From assembly GCF_900163545.1 (NCBI RefSeq), contig NZ_FUHW01000020.1, positions 1-64,000 of the forward strand: a DNA stretch of 64,000 nucleotides, written 5' to 3'. The notes under the pieces were generated by a model. The model was given only the letters and a program-made list of their open reading frames with translations, had not been told where the DNA came from and searched no databases. Below are positions 43,035 to 51,191 of this stretch, in pieces (positions within the stretch are counted from its first letter, which is position 1; each line of letters begins with the position of its first letter). This DNA is from Arthrobacter rhombi. Its GTDB lineage: Bacteria > Actinomycetota > Actinomycetes > Actinomycetales > Micrococcaceae. The translations under genes and the position numbers were made by a program.

Positions 43035-43853
43035 ATGCGCCACCCCTTGAAGAACGAGACAGTCCTGATCACCGGTGGAGGCAGCGGCATCGGCCGACTG
43101 CTCGCACTGGGCGCCGCGCGCCGCGGAGCACGCATCATCATCTGGGATCTATCAGAAGCCTCCGGGCGGGCGGTCCGTGACGAAGTGCGGGCCCTGGGCG
43201 CCGACTCCGAGTCCTTTGCGGTGGACGTGACCGACCGGGCCGCCGTCCGTGACACCGCCGAGCAGACCGGAGCCGTCGACGTCGTGGTCAATAATGCCGG
43301 GGTCGTCAGCGGCAAACGGCTGCTCAACGCCTCCGAAGACGCACTCGAGCGCACCATCCAGGTCAACGTGATGGCCCTGTACTGGGTCACCCGCGCGTTC
43401 CTGGGCGGGATGATCGAGCGTCGCAAGGGCACCGTGGTCACCGTATCCAGTGCCGCGGGGATGGTCGGGGTGGCCAAGCAGACCGACTACTCGGCCAGCA
43501 AGTTCGCCGCCTTCGGATTCGCCGAATCCTTGAGGGTGGAACTGGCCAAGGATGGTACAGGGGTCAACTCCATGGTGGTGTGCCCCTACTACATCTCCAC
43601 CGGCATGTTCGAGGGCGTGAAAACCAAATACCCCTTGATCCTGCCGATCCTCAAGCCCGAATACGTCGTGGCCCGGATGCTGGACTCGATCGAGGCCGGG
43701 AAGCAGCGGCTCGTCATGCCTCGCGCCGTCCTGTCCCTCCCACCGCTGCGCCTGCTGCCCGTACCGCTCTTCGACAAGGTGGCCAACCTTTTGGGCGTGA
43801 ACAACACGATGGATGACTTTGTCGGGCGGCGGCAAAAGGCCCCTACTTCTTGA
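43035..43853 (+). CDS. Short-chain dehydrogenase/reductase (RDH/17-beta-HSD-like)
   Basis: A 272-residue classical SDR: cofactor motif TGGGSGIGRLL near residues 15-25, NNAGVVSG, catalytic Ser in VSSAAGM and Y-x-x-x-K in DYSASKFAAFGFAESL. The C-terminal extension (VARMLDSIEAGKQRLVMPRA, then LPVPLFDKVANLLGVN) resembles retinol/all-trans-dehydrogenase-like members acting on lipophilic alcohols. ATG 43035 with a GGGAG site is favoured over GTG 42999 or ATG 43002. Likely controlled by the divergent TetR. Confidence 0.87.
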   Translation: MRHPLKNETVLITGGGSGIGRLLALGAARRGARIIIWDLSEASGRAVRDEVRALGADSESFAVDVTDRAAVRDTAEQTGAVDVVVNNAGVVSGKRLLNASEDALERTIQVNVMALYWVTRAFLGGMIERRKGTVVTVSSAAGMVGVAKQTDYSASKFAAFGFAESLRVELAKDGTGVNSMVVCPYYISTGMFEGVKTKYPLILPILKPEYVVARMLDSIEAGKQRLVMPRAVLSLPPLRLLPVPLFDKVANLLGVNNTMDDFVGRRQKAPTS

Positions 43854-43863
43854 CATGTGAGTA

Positions 43864-43877
43864 AATAGTCACCTATT
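43864..43877. promoter_or_regulatory. ArsR-type operator candidate
   Basis: AATAG-TCAC-CTATT inverted repeat ending nine bases before the start of the ArsR-fusion gene, in an AT-rich patch. The position suggests autorepression. Confidence 0.5.
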
Positions 43878-43886
43878 AATGGTTCC

Positions 43887-44645
43887 ATGGACGACATCTT
43901 CAAGGCACTGGGCGACGCGAGCCGCCGGGCCCTGCTGGATGCCCTCAAGGAGGAGGACGGGCAAACGCTCGGACACCTCGCGGAACGGTTGCCGCAGATG
44001 ACCCGGTTCGGTGTGAGTTCACACCTGGGCATCCTCGAGGCGGCCGGACTCCTCACCACGGTGAAGTCCGGCCGCCGCAAACTGCACTACCTCAATGCCG
44101 TCCCGCTTCTCGAGCTCCAGCAACGCTGGCTCTCGAACTACACCCGCGATGCGGCCGCCGGCCTCCTCGCTTTCGGACGCCATCTGGAGGATGCCCCCAT
44201 GACCGCCATTCACGACAACCGCCCCACCACCGTCTATGCGATCCATATCCGCGCCGCCGCCGAGCGGGTCTTCGAAGCCCTGACGGCCTCCGGTGAACCC
44301 CGTCCCTGGCTCTATGGCAGCACCACCGAATCCAGCTGGCTCCCCGGAACCCCCTACACCCAGGCCGCCGACGGCTACACCCTGATCGGCGGCGAGATCC
44401 TGGAGATCGATCCACCCGGGCACCTGCGGATGACGTTCGACGCGCGATGGGACGAAGCCACGACCGTCGAACCCGCCGGCATCATCGACTATCTCCTCGA
44501 ACCAGTGGACGACGCCGGAGCCGTCACCCTGCTCACAGTGACCCTGTTCGATCTGGTGGGAAGCAGTGCCGCCGCAGCGCAACGCGATACGCCCGAGATC
44601 TACAGTTCACTGAAATCCTGGCTGGAAACCGGGCAGGCACTTTAG
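43887..44645 (+). CDS. ArsR-family HTH fused to AHSA1/SRPBCC domain
   Basis: A 252-residue fusion. Residues 1-85 are an ArsR winged HTH (IFKALGDASRRALLDALKEE; MTRFGVSSHLGILEAAGLLT; SGRRKLHYLN). From about 105 an AHSA1/START-like domain follows (TTVYAIHIRAAAERVFEALT; GGEILEIDPPGHLRMTF). In similar actinobacterial genes the two halves are often separate adjacent genes, so this protein may sense a hydrophobic ligand and regulate DNA directly. The ATG at 43887 begins the HTH. It carries a candidate operator just upstream. Confidence 0.88.
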   Translation: MDDIFKALGDASRRALLDALKEEDGQTLGHLAERLPQMTRFGVSSHLGILEAAGLLTTVKSGRRKLHYLNAVPLLELQQRWLSNYTRDAAAGLLAFGRHLEDAPMTAIHDNRPTTVYAIHIRAAAERVFEALTASGEPRPWLYGSTTESSWLPGTPYTQAADGYTLIGGEILEIDPPGHLRMTFDARWDEATTVEPAGIIDYLLEPVDDAGAVTLLTVTLFDLVGSSAAAAQRDTPEIYSSLKSWLETGQAL

Positions 44646-44676
44646 GGGCAGCACCCCAAGAGACCGGGATGATCGA

Positions 44677-45144
44677 CTATTCGTCGGAGGCGTGGGGAGC
44701 GCGGGAATTGACGGTCCACCACTCGGTGGGTTCGGAAATGGTGAACCTGCGCCCCGTGGTCGAGGCGGGGGTAATGCGAACGAAGGCGTCCTTATGGCCC
44801 GATTCCCACGGGAAGAGCATCAGCGAGAAACTCTCCACGAGCTCCTCCGTGGAGGTCAGGAGTTCGGCCGCACCCTTGAGGTTGACACTCCAGGCGACAC
44901 CCGTGGACTGGTCGACGCCGTCCACCTCGAAAGCCACCGGATGATCCGCCAGCGCCGCGGAAAGCTTCGTCCCCGCACCAGTGCGAAAGACGACGGTTCC
45001 GTGGTCGACGGCGTAGTTGACCGGGAAGATGTCCGGGTGGTCTTCGACCCAGACAGCCAAACGTCCCACCGAGACACTCCGAAGCAACGTCCAGCACTCG
45101 TTGACCTCCAGACGTTGTGTGGAGGAACCCTGATCCTTCGTCAT
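44677..45144 (-). CDS. Pyridoxamine 5'-phosphate oxidase-like flavin protein
   Basis: A 155-residue split-barrel FMN-binding protein of the PPOX/Rv0121-type group: VNECWTLLRSVSVGRLAVWV, IFPVNYAVDHGTVVFRTGAG and TKLSAALADHPVAFEVDGVD are the typical strands; the C-terminus contains VRITPASTTGRRF. Such proteins bind FMN, F420 or haem and act as reductases. ATG 45144 is preferred to 45156. The DoxX gene lies 57 bases upstream in the same direction. Confidence 0.86.
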   Translation of the reverse strand: MTKDQGSSTQRLEVNECWTLLRSVSVGRLAVWVEDHPDIFPVNYAVDHGTVVFRTGAGTKLSAALADHPVAFEVDGVDQSTGVAWSVNLKGAAELLTSTEELVESFSLMLFPWESGHKDAFVRITPASTTGRRFTISEPTEWWTVNSRAPHASDE

Positions 45145-45201
45145 GTTCCCGAGCATAGGCTCGGTAGCTCGTTATTGGTAGGTCGGGAGATGACGCAGGA
45201 A

Positions 45202-45669
45202 TCAGCGTTCGCGGACCGCCCTGCGCAGTGCCCTCCAAGCCCCCGTGGACCACAGGGCCCAGAGCATCAGGACGGGCTGGAAGAACAGACGGACCAGCCG
45301 TGAGCCATCACTATCGAGCCCGAACGCAGACGTACCAGTGACGTACTGCGAGATGTTGCCGGGGAACACAGCCAGGAAGAAGGCCGCGACGGCCCAACCC
45401 ACGAGAACGCGGCGTCGACGCCACAGCACCAAGGCCGCACCCAGGCCGATCTCCACGACTCCGGAGACCAGGACCACGACATCGGCGTCAAGGGGGACCC
45501 ACTGCGGCACCTGCGCCGTGAATTCCGTGCGGGCAAAGCTCAGATGACTCGTTCCGGCGAATACCAGGAACGCGCCGAGGAGGACAGCGCCGACGAACCG
45601 GCCCCGGGAGACCTTTTCCGTGGCGGGGGCCAGCATGCTCTGGGCCGTTTGGACGAACGGGCGCTTCAT
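45202..45669 (-). CDS. DoxX-like membrane protein
   Basis: A 155-residue protein with four membrane segments: FVGAVLLGAFLVFAGTSHLS, ADVVVLVSGVVEIGLGAALV, VLVGWAVAAFFLAVFPGNIS and FFQPVLMLWALWS. The GTSHL start and PGNISQY loop are typical of a DoxX subfamily. Upstream of the PPOX gene on the same strand, suggesting a membrane-redox pairing. Divergent from the thioesterase gene across 59 bases. Confidence 0.82.
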   Translation of the reverse strand: MKRPFVQTAQSMLAPATEKVSRGRFVGAVLLGAFLVFAGTSHLSFARTEFTAQVPQWVPLDADVVVLVSGVVEIGLGAALVLWRRRRVLVGWAVAAFFLAVFPGNISQYVTGTSAFGLDSDGSRLVRLFFQPVLMLWALWSTGAWRALRRAVRER

Positions 45670-45728
45670 GACGAAAGGCTAGCAGGGCAGATGCCCGTAG
45701 CGGCGCCTGTCATGGATACGATCAACGG

Positions 45729-46682
45729 ATGAACGACGTGATGAAGCTGCGTTTCCTGGCGGCCCCCACCGATGTGTCCGAGGACGGGGTGACGGTCCAG
45801 GCCGGAAGGATCCTGGAATGGATCGACCAGGCAGCCTACGCCTGCGCGGTCGGATACGCCGGTGGCTACTGCGTCACCGCCTATGTCGGGAACGTGCACT
45901 TCACCCGACCCATCCGCAATGGCGATCTGATCGAGGTCACCGCCCGCATCGTGCACACCGGGCGCACCAGTATGCAGGTGGTCGTCACCGTCGATGCAGC
46001 GGACGTGAGCAAGAGGGAATTCAGGCCCGCGATGGACTGCATTCTGGCCTTCGTCGCCATGGATGAAGAGAAACGGCCGAAACCGGTGAAACCGTGGGAG
46101 GCCTCCGACGCAGAGACGGCGCAGCTGGCCCGCTGGGTCGAGGACCGGGTCGAGGCCCGCGCGGCGATCCGCGACCTCATGCGCGCCCAGAAGTACACCG
46201 ACGCCGGAACTGCCCCGCAGGAAATGTTCAGGTTCCTCGCCTCACCCACCGACGTGAACTGGGGTGGCAACGCCCACGGCGGGATCGTGATGCGGTGGAT
46301 CGACGAGGTAGCCCGGGCCTGTGCCACGCGCTGGAGCGGAAGGGATTCGGTGGCCGTCTACTCGGGCGGCATCCATTTCCTGAACCCCATCCACATCGGC
46401 GACGTCGTCGAACTCGAGGCCCGGCTGATCCATACGGGTCCGCACAGCATGCACATCGCCGTACACGTCAGGGCCCGGGACCCGCGCTCTGATTCCTGGC
46501 GGGAAACCACCCGCTGCATGAGCATCTTCGTCACACGCGATGAGGACGGCCATGCCTCACCGGTCCCGCAGTGGGTTCCGGTCAACGACGAGGACCGGCG
46601 GCTGGACGACCATGCCCTGGAACTGATCCTCCGGCGTGCCGAGGTTCCACCGCTACAGTTCGCCACCGAAAGAAAATACTAG
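45729..46682 (+). CDS. Acyl-CoA thioesterase, double hotdog
   Basis: A 317-residue protein with two hotdog domains of the BFIT/ACOT type. Domain 1 contains AGRILEWIDQAAYACAVGYA and VGNVHFTRPIRNGDLIEVTA; domain 2 contains GGIVMRWIDEVARACATRWS and GGIHFLNPIHIGDVVELEAR. The Asp in each WID motif is the catalytic or binding acid. It would hydrolyse acyl-CoA esters in the cytosol. ATG at 45729 begins directly with the conserved MKLRFLAAPTDV segment, repeated as MFRFLASPTDV in domain 2. Confidence 0.88.
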   Translation: MNDVMKLRFLAAPTDVSEDGVTVQAGRILEWIDQAAYACAVGYAGGYCVTAYVGNVHFTRPIRNGDLIEVTARIVHTGRTSMQVVVTVDAADVSKREFRPAMDCILAFVAMDEEKRPKPVKPWEASDAETAQLARWVEDRVEARAAIRDLMRAQKYTDAGTAPQEMFRFLASPTDVNWGGNAHGGIVMRWIDEVARACATRWSGRDSVAVYSGGIHFLNPIHIGDVVELEARLIHTGPHSMHIAVHVRARDPRSDSWRETTRCMSIFVTRDEDGHASPVPQWVPVNDEDRRLDDHALELILRRAEVPPLQFATERKY

Positions 46683-46831
46683 GCCTCACCGGAGAACCAA
46701 GCTGCAGGTGCCGGACCATGCCGCCAGCACCGTTTCATCGTCTGCAGCGTCCCGGGCGGCCTGGCCGGCGGCGAAATACCGGCCAGCCACATCGCCGGGA
46801 CATGGTCCGGGAAGGACGGGTTCCGCACGGG

Positions 46832-47602
46832 TCAGGAGTCGGTGCCGGCCGCCGGCCAGTAGTAGCTGTCGGGAAGCAGACGCGGCCCGAAGATCGCCTG
46901 ACCCACCCGGACGACGGTCGCTCCTTCGTCGATGGCCCATTCGAAGTCACCTGACATCCCCATGGATAGTTCCTCCAGGACCGCGGGGTCGGGGGCATCC
47001 TGGCGGATCTGGTCGCGCAGGGTACGCAAGGTGGAGAAACAACGCCGGACCCTGGCCTCGTCGGTGCTGAAGGCCGCGAGCGTCATCAGCCCGCGGACCC
47101 GCAAACTACTGAAGGCCGGCAGTTCGGCGATGAAGCGGCCGGCCTCCTGGGGCTCCAGGCCGTATTTGCTGGCTTCACCTGAGGTGTTCACCTGCACGAA
47201 GACATCCAGGCCACACCCCTCAGCCTGAAGCCGGCGATCCAACGCCTCTGCCAGACGCAAACTGTCCAAGGCCTGGAACTCGCTGGCGAACCGGGCGACG
47301 AACTTGGCCTTATTGGTTTGCAGATGCCCGATCACCGACCATTTGACCTCGTCAAGATCTGTCATCGCCTCCCATTTGCGGTGGGCCTCCTGCACCTTGT
47401 TTTCGCCCAACCAACGGCAGCCGGCATCAACAGCGAGCCGGATGTGGGCTTCGTCGATGGTCTTGCTGACCGGTAGGAGACGGACTTCGTCGGGGGAGCG
47501 ACCGGCCCGTTGCGCGGCGGAGGAAATCCGATCCTGAACGGCCTGGAGATTCTTGGCAAGGTCCTCCCGTGTTTCGGCGGGCGGGTAGTTCGGGGTGCTC
47601 AT
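46832..47602 (-). CDS. yggS: YggS/PROSC-family PLP homeostasis protein
   Basis: A 256-residue PLP-binding TIM-barrel protein. The PLP lysine is K47 in LLPVSKT; WLGENKVQEAHRKWE, WSVIGHLQTNKAKFVARF, QVNTSGEASKYGL and ELSMGMSGDFEWAI follow in family order, and VRVGQAIFG near the end. It binds pyridoxal phosphate and balances the vitamin B6 pool; no catalytic reaction is known. It lies 33 bases downstream of an amidohydrolase on the same strand, not in the usual division/sepF context. Confidence 0.93.
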   Translation of the reverse strand: MSTPNYPPAETREDLAKNLQAVQDRISSAAQRAGRSPDEVRLLPVSKTIDEAHIRLAVDAGCRWLGENKVQEAHRKWEAMTDLDEVKWSVIGHLQTNKAKFVARFASEFQALDSLRLAEALDRRLQAEGCGLDVFVQVNTSGEASKYGLEPQEAGRFIAELPAFSSLRVRGLMTLAAFSTDEARVRRCFSTLRTLRDQIRQDAPDPAVLEELSMGMSGDFEWAIDEGATVVRVGQAIFGPRLLPDSYYWPAAGTDS

Positions 47603-47635
47603 GGTTGAACCATACGCTTTGGCACAGGGTCCTCC

Positions 47636-49231
47636 TCAGGCATCGTCGCGGTAGCGCAGTACCCCGCCGACGGCGGTCGCCCGAACCGGCACATCGCGCA
47701 GGTCGCCGGGATCGATGACGTAGGGGTCGGCTCCGAGGGCTGTGAAGTCGGCCAGCATGCCCGGACGCAACCTCCCTTTGAGGGCCTCCTCGCCGGAGGC
47801 GTAGGCGGCACCGGTGGTGAAACCGGCGATCGCCTCGGCGACGGTGATCCGCTGGCCGGGCTGCCATCCGCCGGCGGGTTCGCCGTCGGGGCGCTGGCGG
47901 GTGACGGCCGCGTGTATGCCGTGCAGCGGGTCGGGGAGTTCGACCGGGGCATCGGAGCCGAAGGCAGGGGCCGCGCCGGCGTCCAGGAGCGAGCGCCAGG
48001 CGTAGGAGGCCAGATCGCGTCCGGCCAGCAGGGTGGAGGCCAGGGTGATGTCGGTGGTGCAATGCGTGGGCTGCATGGACGGTACGACGCCGAGGCGGGC
48101 CACTCGTGCGACATCTTGCGGGCGCAGATGCTGGGTGTGCTCGATGCGGTGGCGTAGGCCCGGGGAGGCTAGCGGACCGTGGGCCAACTCCTCGTAGGCG
48201 TCCAGCACCAGCTGGTTGGCACGGTCCCCGATGGCGTGGGTCGCTACCGCGATGCCGGCACCGGCCGCCCGCCGGACCAGGGCGAGCAGGTCACGGTACG
48301 GGGTGACCTCGACGCCGGTGTTCGCCTCATCGCCGGGGAAGGGGGAGCCCATGTGGCTGGAGTGTGATCCCAGGGCCCCGTCGGAAAAGAGCTTGACCGG
48401 ACCGGTGCGTAACCAGGCATCGCCGTCGCCGGACGCCATGCCCGTATCGATGGCCCGCTGTAGTGAGGTTGCCGGAATGGACTGATGCACGCGCAGGCGC
48501 AAATCGCCGCGGGCTCGCAGGGCCTCATAGGCGGTGCGGCATTCATCGCCATCGAAGTCGTGGACGCCGGTCAACCCGGCCGCCAACAACCGCTCCTGGG
48601 CCGAGGCGAGCTGGGATTCCAGATCCCCGGCGGCGTCACCGTGCATGATGCCACTCAGCTGCGCATGCGCCGCCTCACGGAGGATTCCGGTGGGTTCACC
48701 GTCAGCGGTGCGGACAATCTCCCCGCCGATCGGATCGGGGGTGGTGGCGTCGATGCCGGCAATGGCCAGGGCTGCCGAGTTCGCCCAGACCGTATGTCCG
48801 TCGATGCTCGGCAGGGCTGCCGGATGTGAGCCGGTGACCGAGTCCAGTGCCGCCTGATCGGGTGGGACGGGCACCTCCCAGGTATTGAAGTCCCAGCGCC
48901 CCCCGAAGATCCAGGCCCCGTCCGGCAGAGCTCTCGCATGGGCGCAGATACGTTCCAGGGCCCCCGCCAGGGAACCGGCACCCCGCAAGTCGACTGCGCC
49001 GAGCTCGCGGGCATAGTTAGCGGTGTGGATATGGGCGTCGGTGAGCCCGGGAATCACGGTCGCGCCACCCAGGTCGATGGTCCCTACGGGCCCGGTGGCT
49101 TGTGCCCGCAGCTCTTGTGGTGTGCCCAGGGCAACGATGTGTTCCCCGCGAGCCAGCAACCCCGTCGCTCGGGGACACCCATCCCACTGCGTGTGGAAGG
49201 TGGCGTTCACGTACAGGCGTTGCTCAAGCAT
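47636..49231 (-). CDS. Amidohydrolase family protein (YtcJ/DUF3107-like, metal-dependent)
   Basis: A 531-residue metal-dependent hydrolase of the amidohydrolase superfamily, YtcJ-like. Metal ligands: PGLTDAHIHTANYA (HxH, about 63-76), HAIGDRANQLVLDAYEE and RHRIEHTQHLRPQD in the barrel, and FGSDAPVELPDPL with the terminal Asp. YtcJ proteins are amidohydrolases of poorly known substrate. No signal peptide, so cytosolic. Upstream of yggS by 33 bases in the same direction. Confidence 0.87.
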   Translation of the reverse strand: MLEQRLYVNATFHTQWDGCPRATGLLARGEHIVALGTPQELRAQATGPVGTIDLGGATVIPGLTDAHIHTANYARELGAVDLRGAGSLAGALERICAHARALPDGAWIFGGRWDFNTWEVPVPPDQAALDSVTGSHPAALPSIDGHTVWANSAALAIAGIDATTPDPIGGEIVRTADGEPTGILREAAHAQLSGIMHGDAAGDLESQLASAQERLLAAGLTGVHDFDGDECRTAYEALRARGDLRLRVHQSIPATSLQRAIDTGMASGDGDAWLRTGPVKLFSDGALGSHSSHMGSPFPGDEANTGVEVTPYRDLLALVRRAAGAGIAVATHAIGDRANQLVLDAYEELAHGPLASPGLRHRIEHTQHLRPQDVARVARLGVVPSMQPTHCTTDITLASTLLAGRDLASYAWRSLLDAGAAPAFGSDAPVELPDPLHGIHAAVTRQRPDGEPAGGWQPGQRITVAEAIAGFTTGAAYASGEEALKGRLRPGMLADFTALGADPYVIDPGDLRDVPVRATAVGGVLRYRDDA

Positions 49232-49403
49232 TCACGGGTCCTTTGCAGAAGATCGCAAGTCAACGCAGGCGATCACGTCGGCATACGCCGAAGTGCCCCC
49301 TGCGTCTTGCCGCCACTCTAGGGCAATGCCGGGCACCACGGGATGACGGTCAGCCCTGTTCCGCGCTCGCCGACGGTCGTAGACTCCCCCTGAAGGAAGG
49401 GGC

Positions 49404-49733
49404 ATGATGGCGAGGCCCAGGGAAGCACCAGTGAACGACGACGGCCTGCTGGAGGTGGGCGGGGTGGTCTTTTATTGGCGCGGGCCGGCCCCCTTCTACT
49501 ATCTGCGCGTTCCCGAAGCGGCGGCCGCCTATATCCATGACGTCGCCTCCCAGGTCACCTACGGCTGGGGGATGATCCCGGTGGCCGCGAAAATCGGTTC
49601 CACCCGCTTCACCACGGCACTTTTTCCGAAGGACGGCGGCTACCTGGTGCCGTTGAAGACGGCGGTCCGGCAGGCGGAGGGGATCGACCTGGACGAGGAG
49701 GTCACCGTGGAACTCGAGCTCGGCGGAAGCTGA
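49404..49733 (+). CDS. DUF1905 protein
   Basis: A 109-residue small beta-rich protein with WRGPAPFYYLRVPEAAAAYI, YGWGMIPVAAKIGSTRFTTA, LFPKDGGYLVPLKTAVRQAE and the final DEEVTVELEL, all typical of DUF1905. Function unknown. The AGGAAGG site fits ATG 49404 or 49407. Convergent with dps. Confidence 0.85.
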   Translation: MMARPREAPVNDDGLLEVGGVVFYWRGPAPFYYLRVPEAAAAYIHDVASQVTYGWGMIPVAAKIGSTRFTTALFPKDGGYLVPLKTAVRQAEGIDLDEEVTVELELGGS

Positions 49734-49749
49734 AACTCCGGGCACGAAA

Positions 49750-49780
49750 ACGGGCCGTGGGCGATGAAGCCACGACCCGT
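49750..49780 (-). terminator. Terminator of dps (possibly bidirectional)
   Basis: ACGGGCCGTGG (49750-49760) pairs with CCACGACCCGT (49770-49780), 11 bp with one mismatch and a 9-base loop. Reading the minus strand, TTTTCG follows the stem, giving a short U-run suitable for termination of dps. Confidence 0.72.
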
Positions 49781-49818
49781 CGTCGTCTTCGTGGAGTCGG
49801 CAAAGAGCCGCCCCGAGG

Positions 49819-50400
49819 CTATTTCTTGGTGGAGCCCTTCGACTTGGCCTTGGCTGCGGCACCCTTCTCGGTGCGGGCGCCGGCGTCGGCCAGATCGCCG
49901 TCGCTGTTCTCGACGTGGGAGCGCAGGAACCACTGGAAGAGTTCCAGCTCACCGACCTGGCCAATGAGCATGTCCTCAGTGACCGGGTCCAGCTCGCCGA
50001 CGATCGTGATGGCCTTGCGGTGGCTCTCGATGATCCCGGTATAGACCACGTCCAGCGCGGCCAGATGTGCCGTGGTTCCTGCACGGCCGATCTCGTAGTC
50101 ATCCCACGGGCGGGCCGCGACGAGAGCGCCGGGGAGGCCATTGGGGGAGACCCCGAGGGTGGCCATGCGCTCGGCCAAGGCGTCGATCATGCCGCGGACG
50201 GTGTCGATCTGCGGGTCGAGCATCTCGTGGACGCCGATGAAATCACGGCCGACGACGTTCCAGTGGGCATGCTTGAGGGTCAGCTGCAGATCGTTCAGCG
50301 CGTGCAAACGCATCTGTAGGGTTTCGCCCACCTGGTGGCCATCCTTGAGGGTCAGGCCCGGGACGGTGTAGGCGGCGTTCTTCTTGTTCTTCGTTGCCAT
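49819..50400 (-). CDS. dps: Dps-family DNA-binding ferritin
   Basis: A 193-residue Dps. The intersubunit ferroxidase centre is clear in LKHAHWNVVG, DFIGVHEMLDPQIDTVRGM and DALAERMATLG (His, Asp and Glu ligands). A Lys-rich C-terminal tail (RTEKGAAAKAKSKGSTKK) and a basic N-terminus likely bind DNA, as in mycobacterial Dps1. It stores iron and shields DNA from peroxide. ATG 50400 is favoured: the KN-rich start and upstream GGAAGTAA-like site; a longer frame is not supported. It follows a DJ-1/PfpI gene by 49 bases. Confidence 0.93.
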   Translation of the reverse strand: MATKNKKNAAYTVPGLTLKDGHQVGETLQMRLHALNDLQLTLKHAHWNVVGRDFIGVHEMLDPQIDTVRGMIDALAERMATLGVSPNGLPGALVAARPWDDYEIGRAGTTAHLAALDVVYTGIIESHRKAITIVGELDPVTEDMLIGQVGELELFQWFLRSHVENSDGDLADAGARTEKGAAAKAKSKGSTKK

Positions 50401-50449
50401 GGTTTTACTTCCTTCCATTGACGGGTACTGCGGGGGCTCCTCGGCGGGC

Positions 50450-51004
50450 TCAGGCCGCCAGCTCGGCCTCGATCGCTGCGGTGAAGGCATCCAGATCCCC
50501 GGGGTTCCGGGAGGTGATCAGGATCCAACCAGCTGCGTCACAGCGGAACACCTCCTCGTCCTTCCACGCGCCACCGGAGTTTTCGACGTCCGTTTTGATC
50601 GAGAGATATGAGGTGAGCGTCTTGCCGCGGGTCAAACCAGTCTCGACCAGCAGCCAGGGGCCGTGGCAGATCGAGGCGACGGGGCGGGACGAGGCAGTGA
50701 AGGCCTTCGCAAGGCGTTGCGCATCTTCATCCAGACGCAGTGCGTCGGCGTTGAGCGTGCCACCGGGCAACAACAGCAGGTCGAAGCCCGTGTCGTCGAC
50801 GTCGGCGAGGGTGGTATCCACCGGAACCCGGTCTCCGGGTTCCCAATCACCAACGAGGGTTTCGATCTCGCCGGGTTTCGGGGCGGCGACGGTGACCTTT
50901 GCTCCTGCGGCGCGCAGCCGCTCCAGCGGGACCGTGAGCTCGTCCTGTTCGACGCCGCGATTCGATACGGCGACGAGGATCTTCTTGCCGTTCAGATCGT
51001 TCAT
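50450..51004 (-). CDS. DJ-1/PfpI-family protein
   Basis: A 184-residue DJ-1/PfpI protein with the nucleophile elbow ASICHGPWLLVE (Cys about 113), the early acidic residue in NRGVEQDEL and strand DLLLLPGGTLNADALR. Members are glyoxalases, deglycases or chaperones. The ATG at 51004 has an AAAGGAGC site; an in-frame extension would cross the terminator of fdhA. It precedes dps on the same strand and probably shares its transcript, implying a stress role. Confidence 0.9.
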   Translation of the reverse strand: MNDLNGKKILVAVSNRGVEQDELTVPLERLRAAGAKVTVAAPKPGEIETLVGDWEPGDRVPVDTTLADVDDTGFDLLLLPGGTLNADALRLDEDAQRLAKAFTASSRPVASICHGPWLLVETGLTRGKTLTSYLSIKTDVENSGGAWKDEEVFRCDAAGWILITSRNPGDLDAFTAAIEAELAA

Positions 51005-51142
51005 GATTGATGCTCCTTTCGAGGGGGAGTCAATAATTTCAACCCTTTCACTGCGATGGTCCGCTGGCAAGCAGATATAGCGCTTTTCGCTGCCTGCGTA
51101 GTCCGCGAGCAAGCTGTCGTGATGCGTCGCGCGGGGGCGCAG

Positions 51143-51178
51143 GAAGCGGGGATGGCGGCTATCCGCCATCCCCGCTTC
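51143..51178 (-). terminator. Hairpin after fdhA
   Basis: A perfect 16-bp inverted repeat (51143-51158 and 51163-51178) closes a 4-base loop, 13 bases after the fdhA stop. No U-run follows on the minus strand, as usual for actinobacterial GC-rich terminators. Confidence 0.82.
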
Positions 51179-51191
51179 AACGGCTGCCCGG

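Noticed and set aside
46683..46831. A small gene between the thioesterase and yggS
   Set aside because: Open frames there overlap neighbouring genes, lack ribosome sites and encode Arg/Pro/Gly-rich sequence without conserved pattern.
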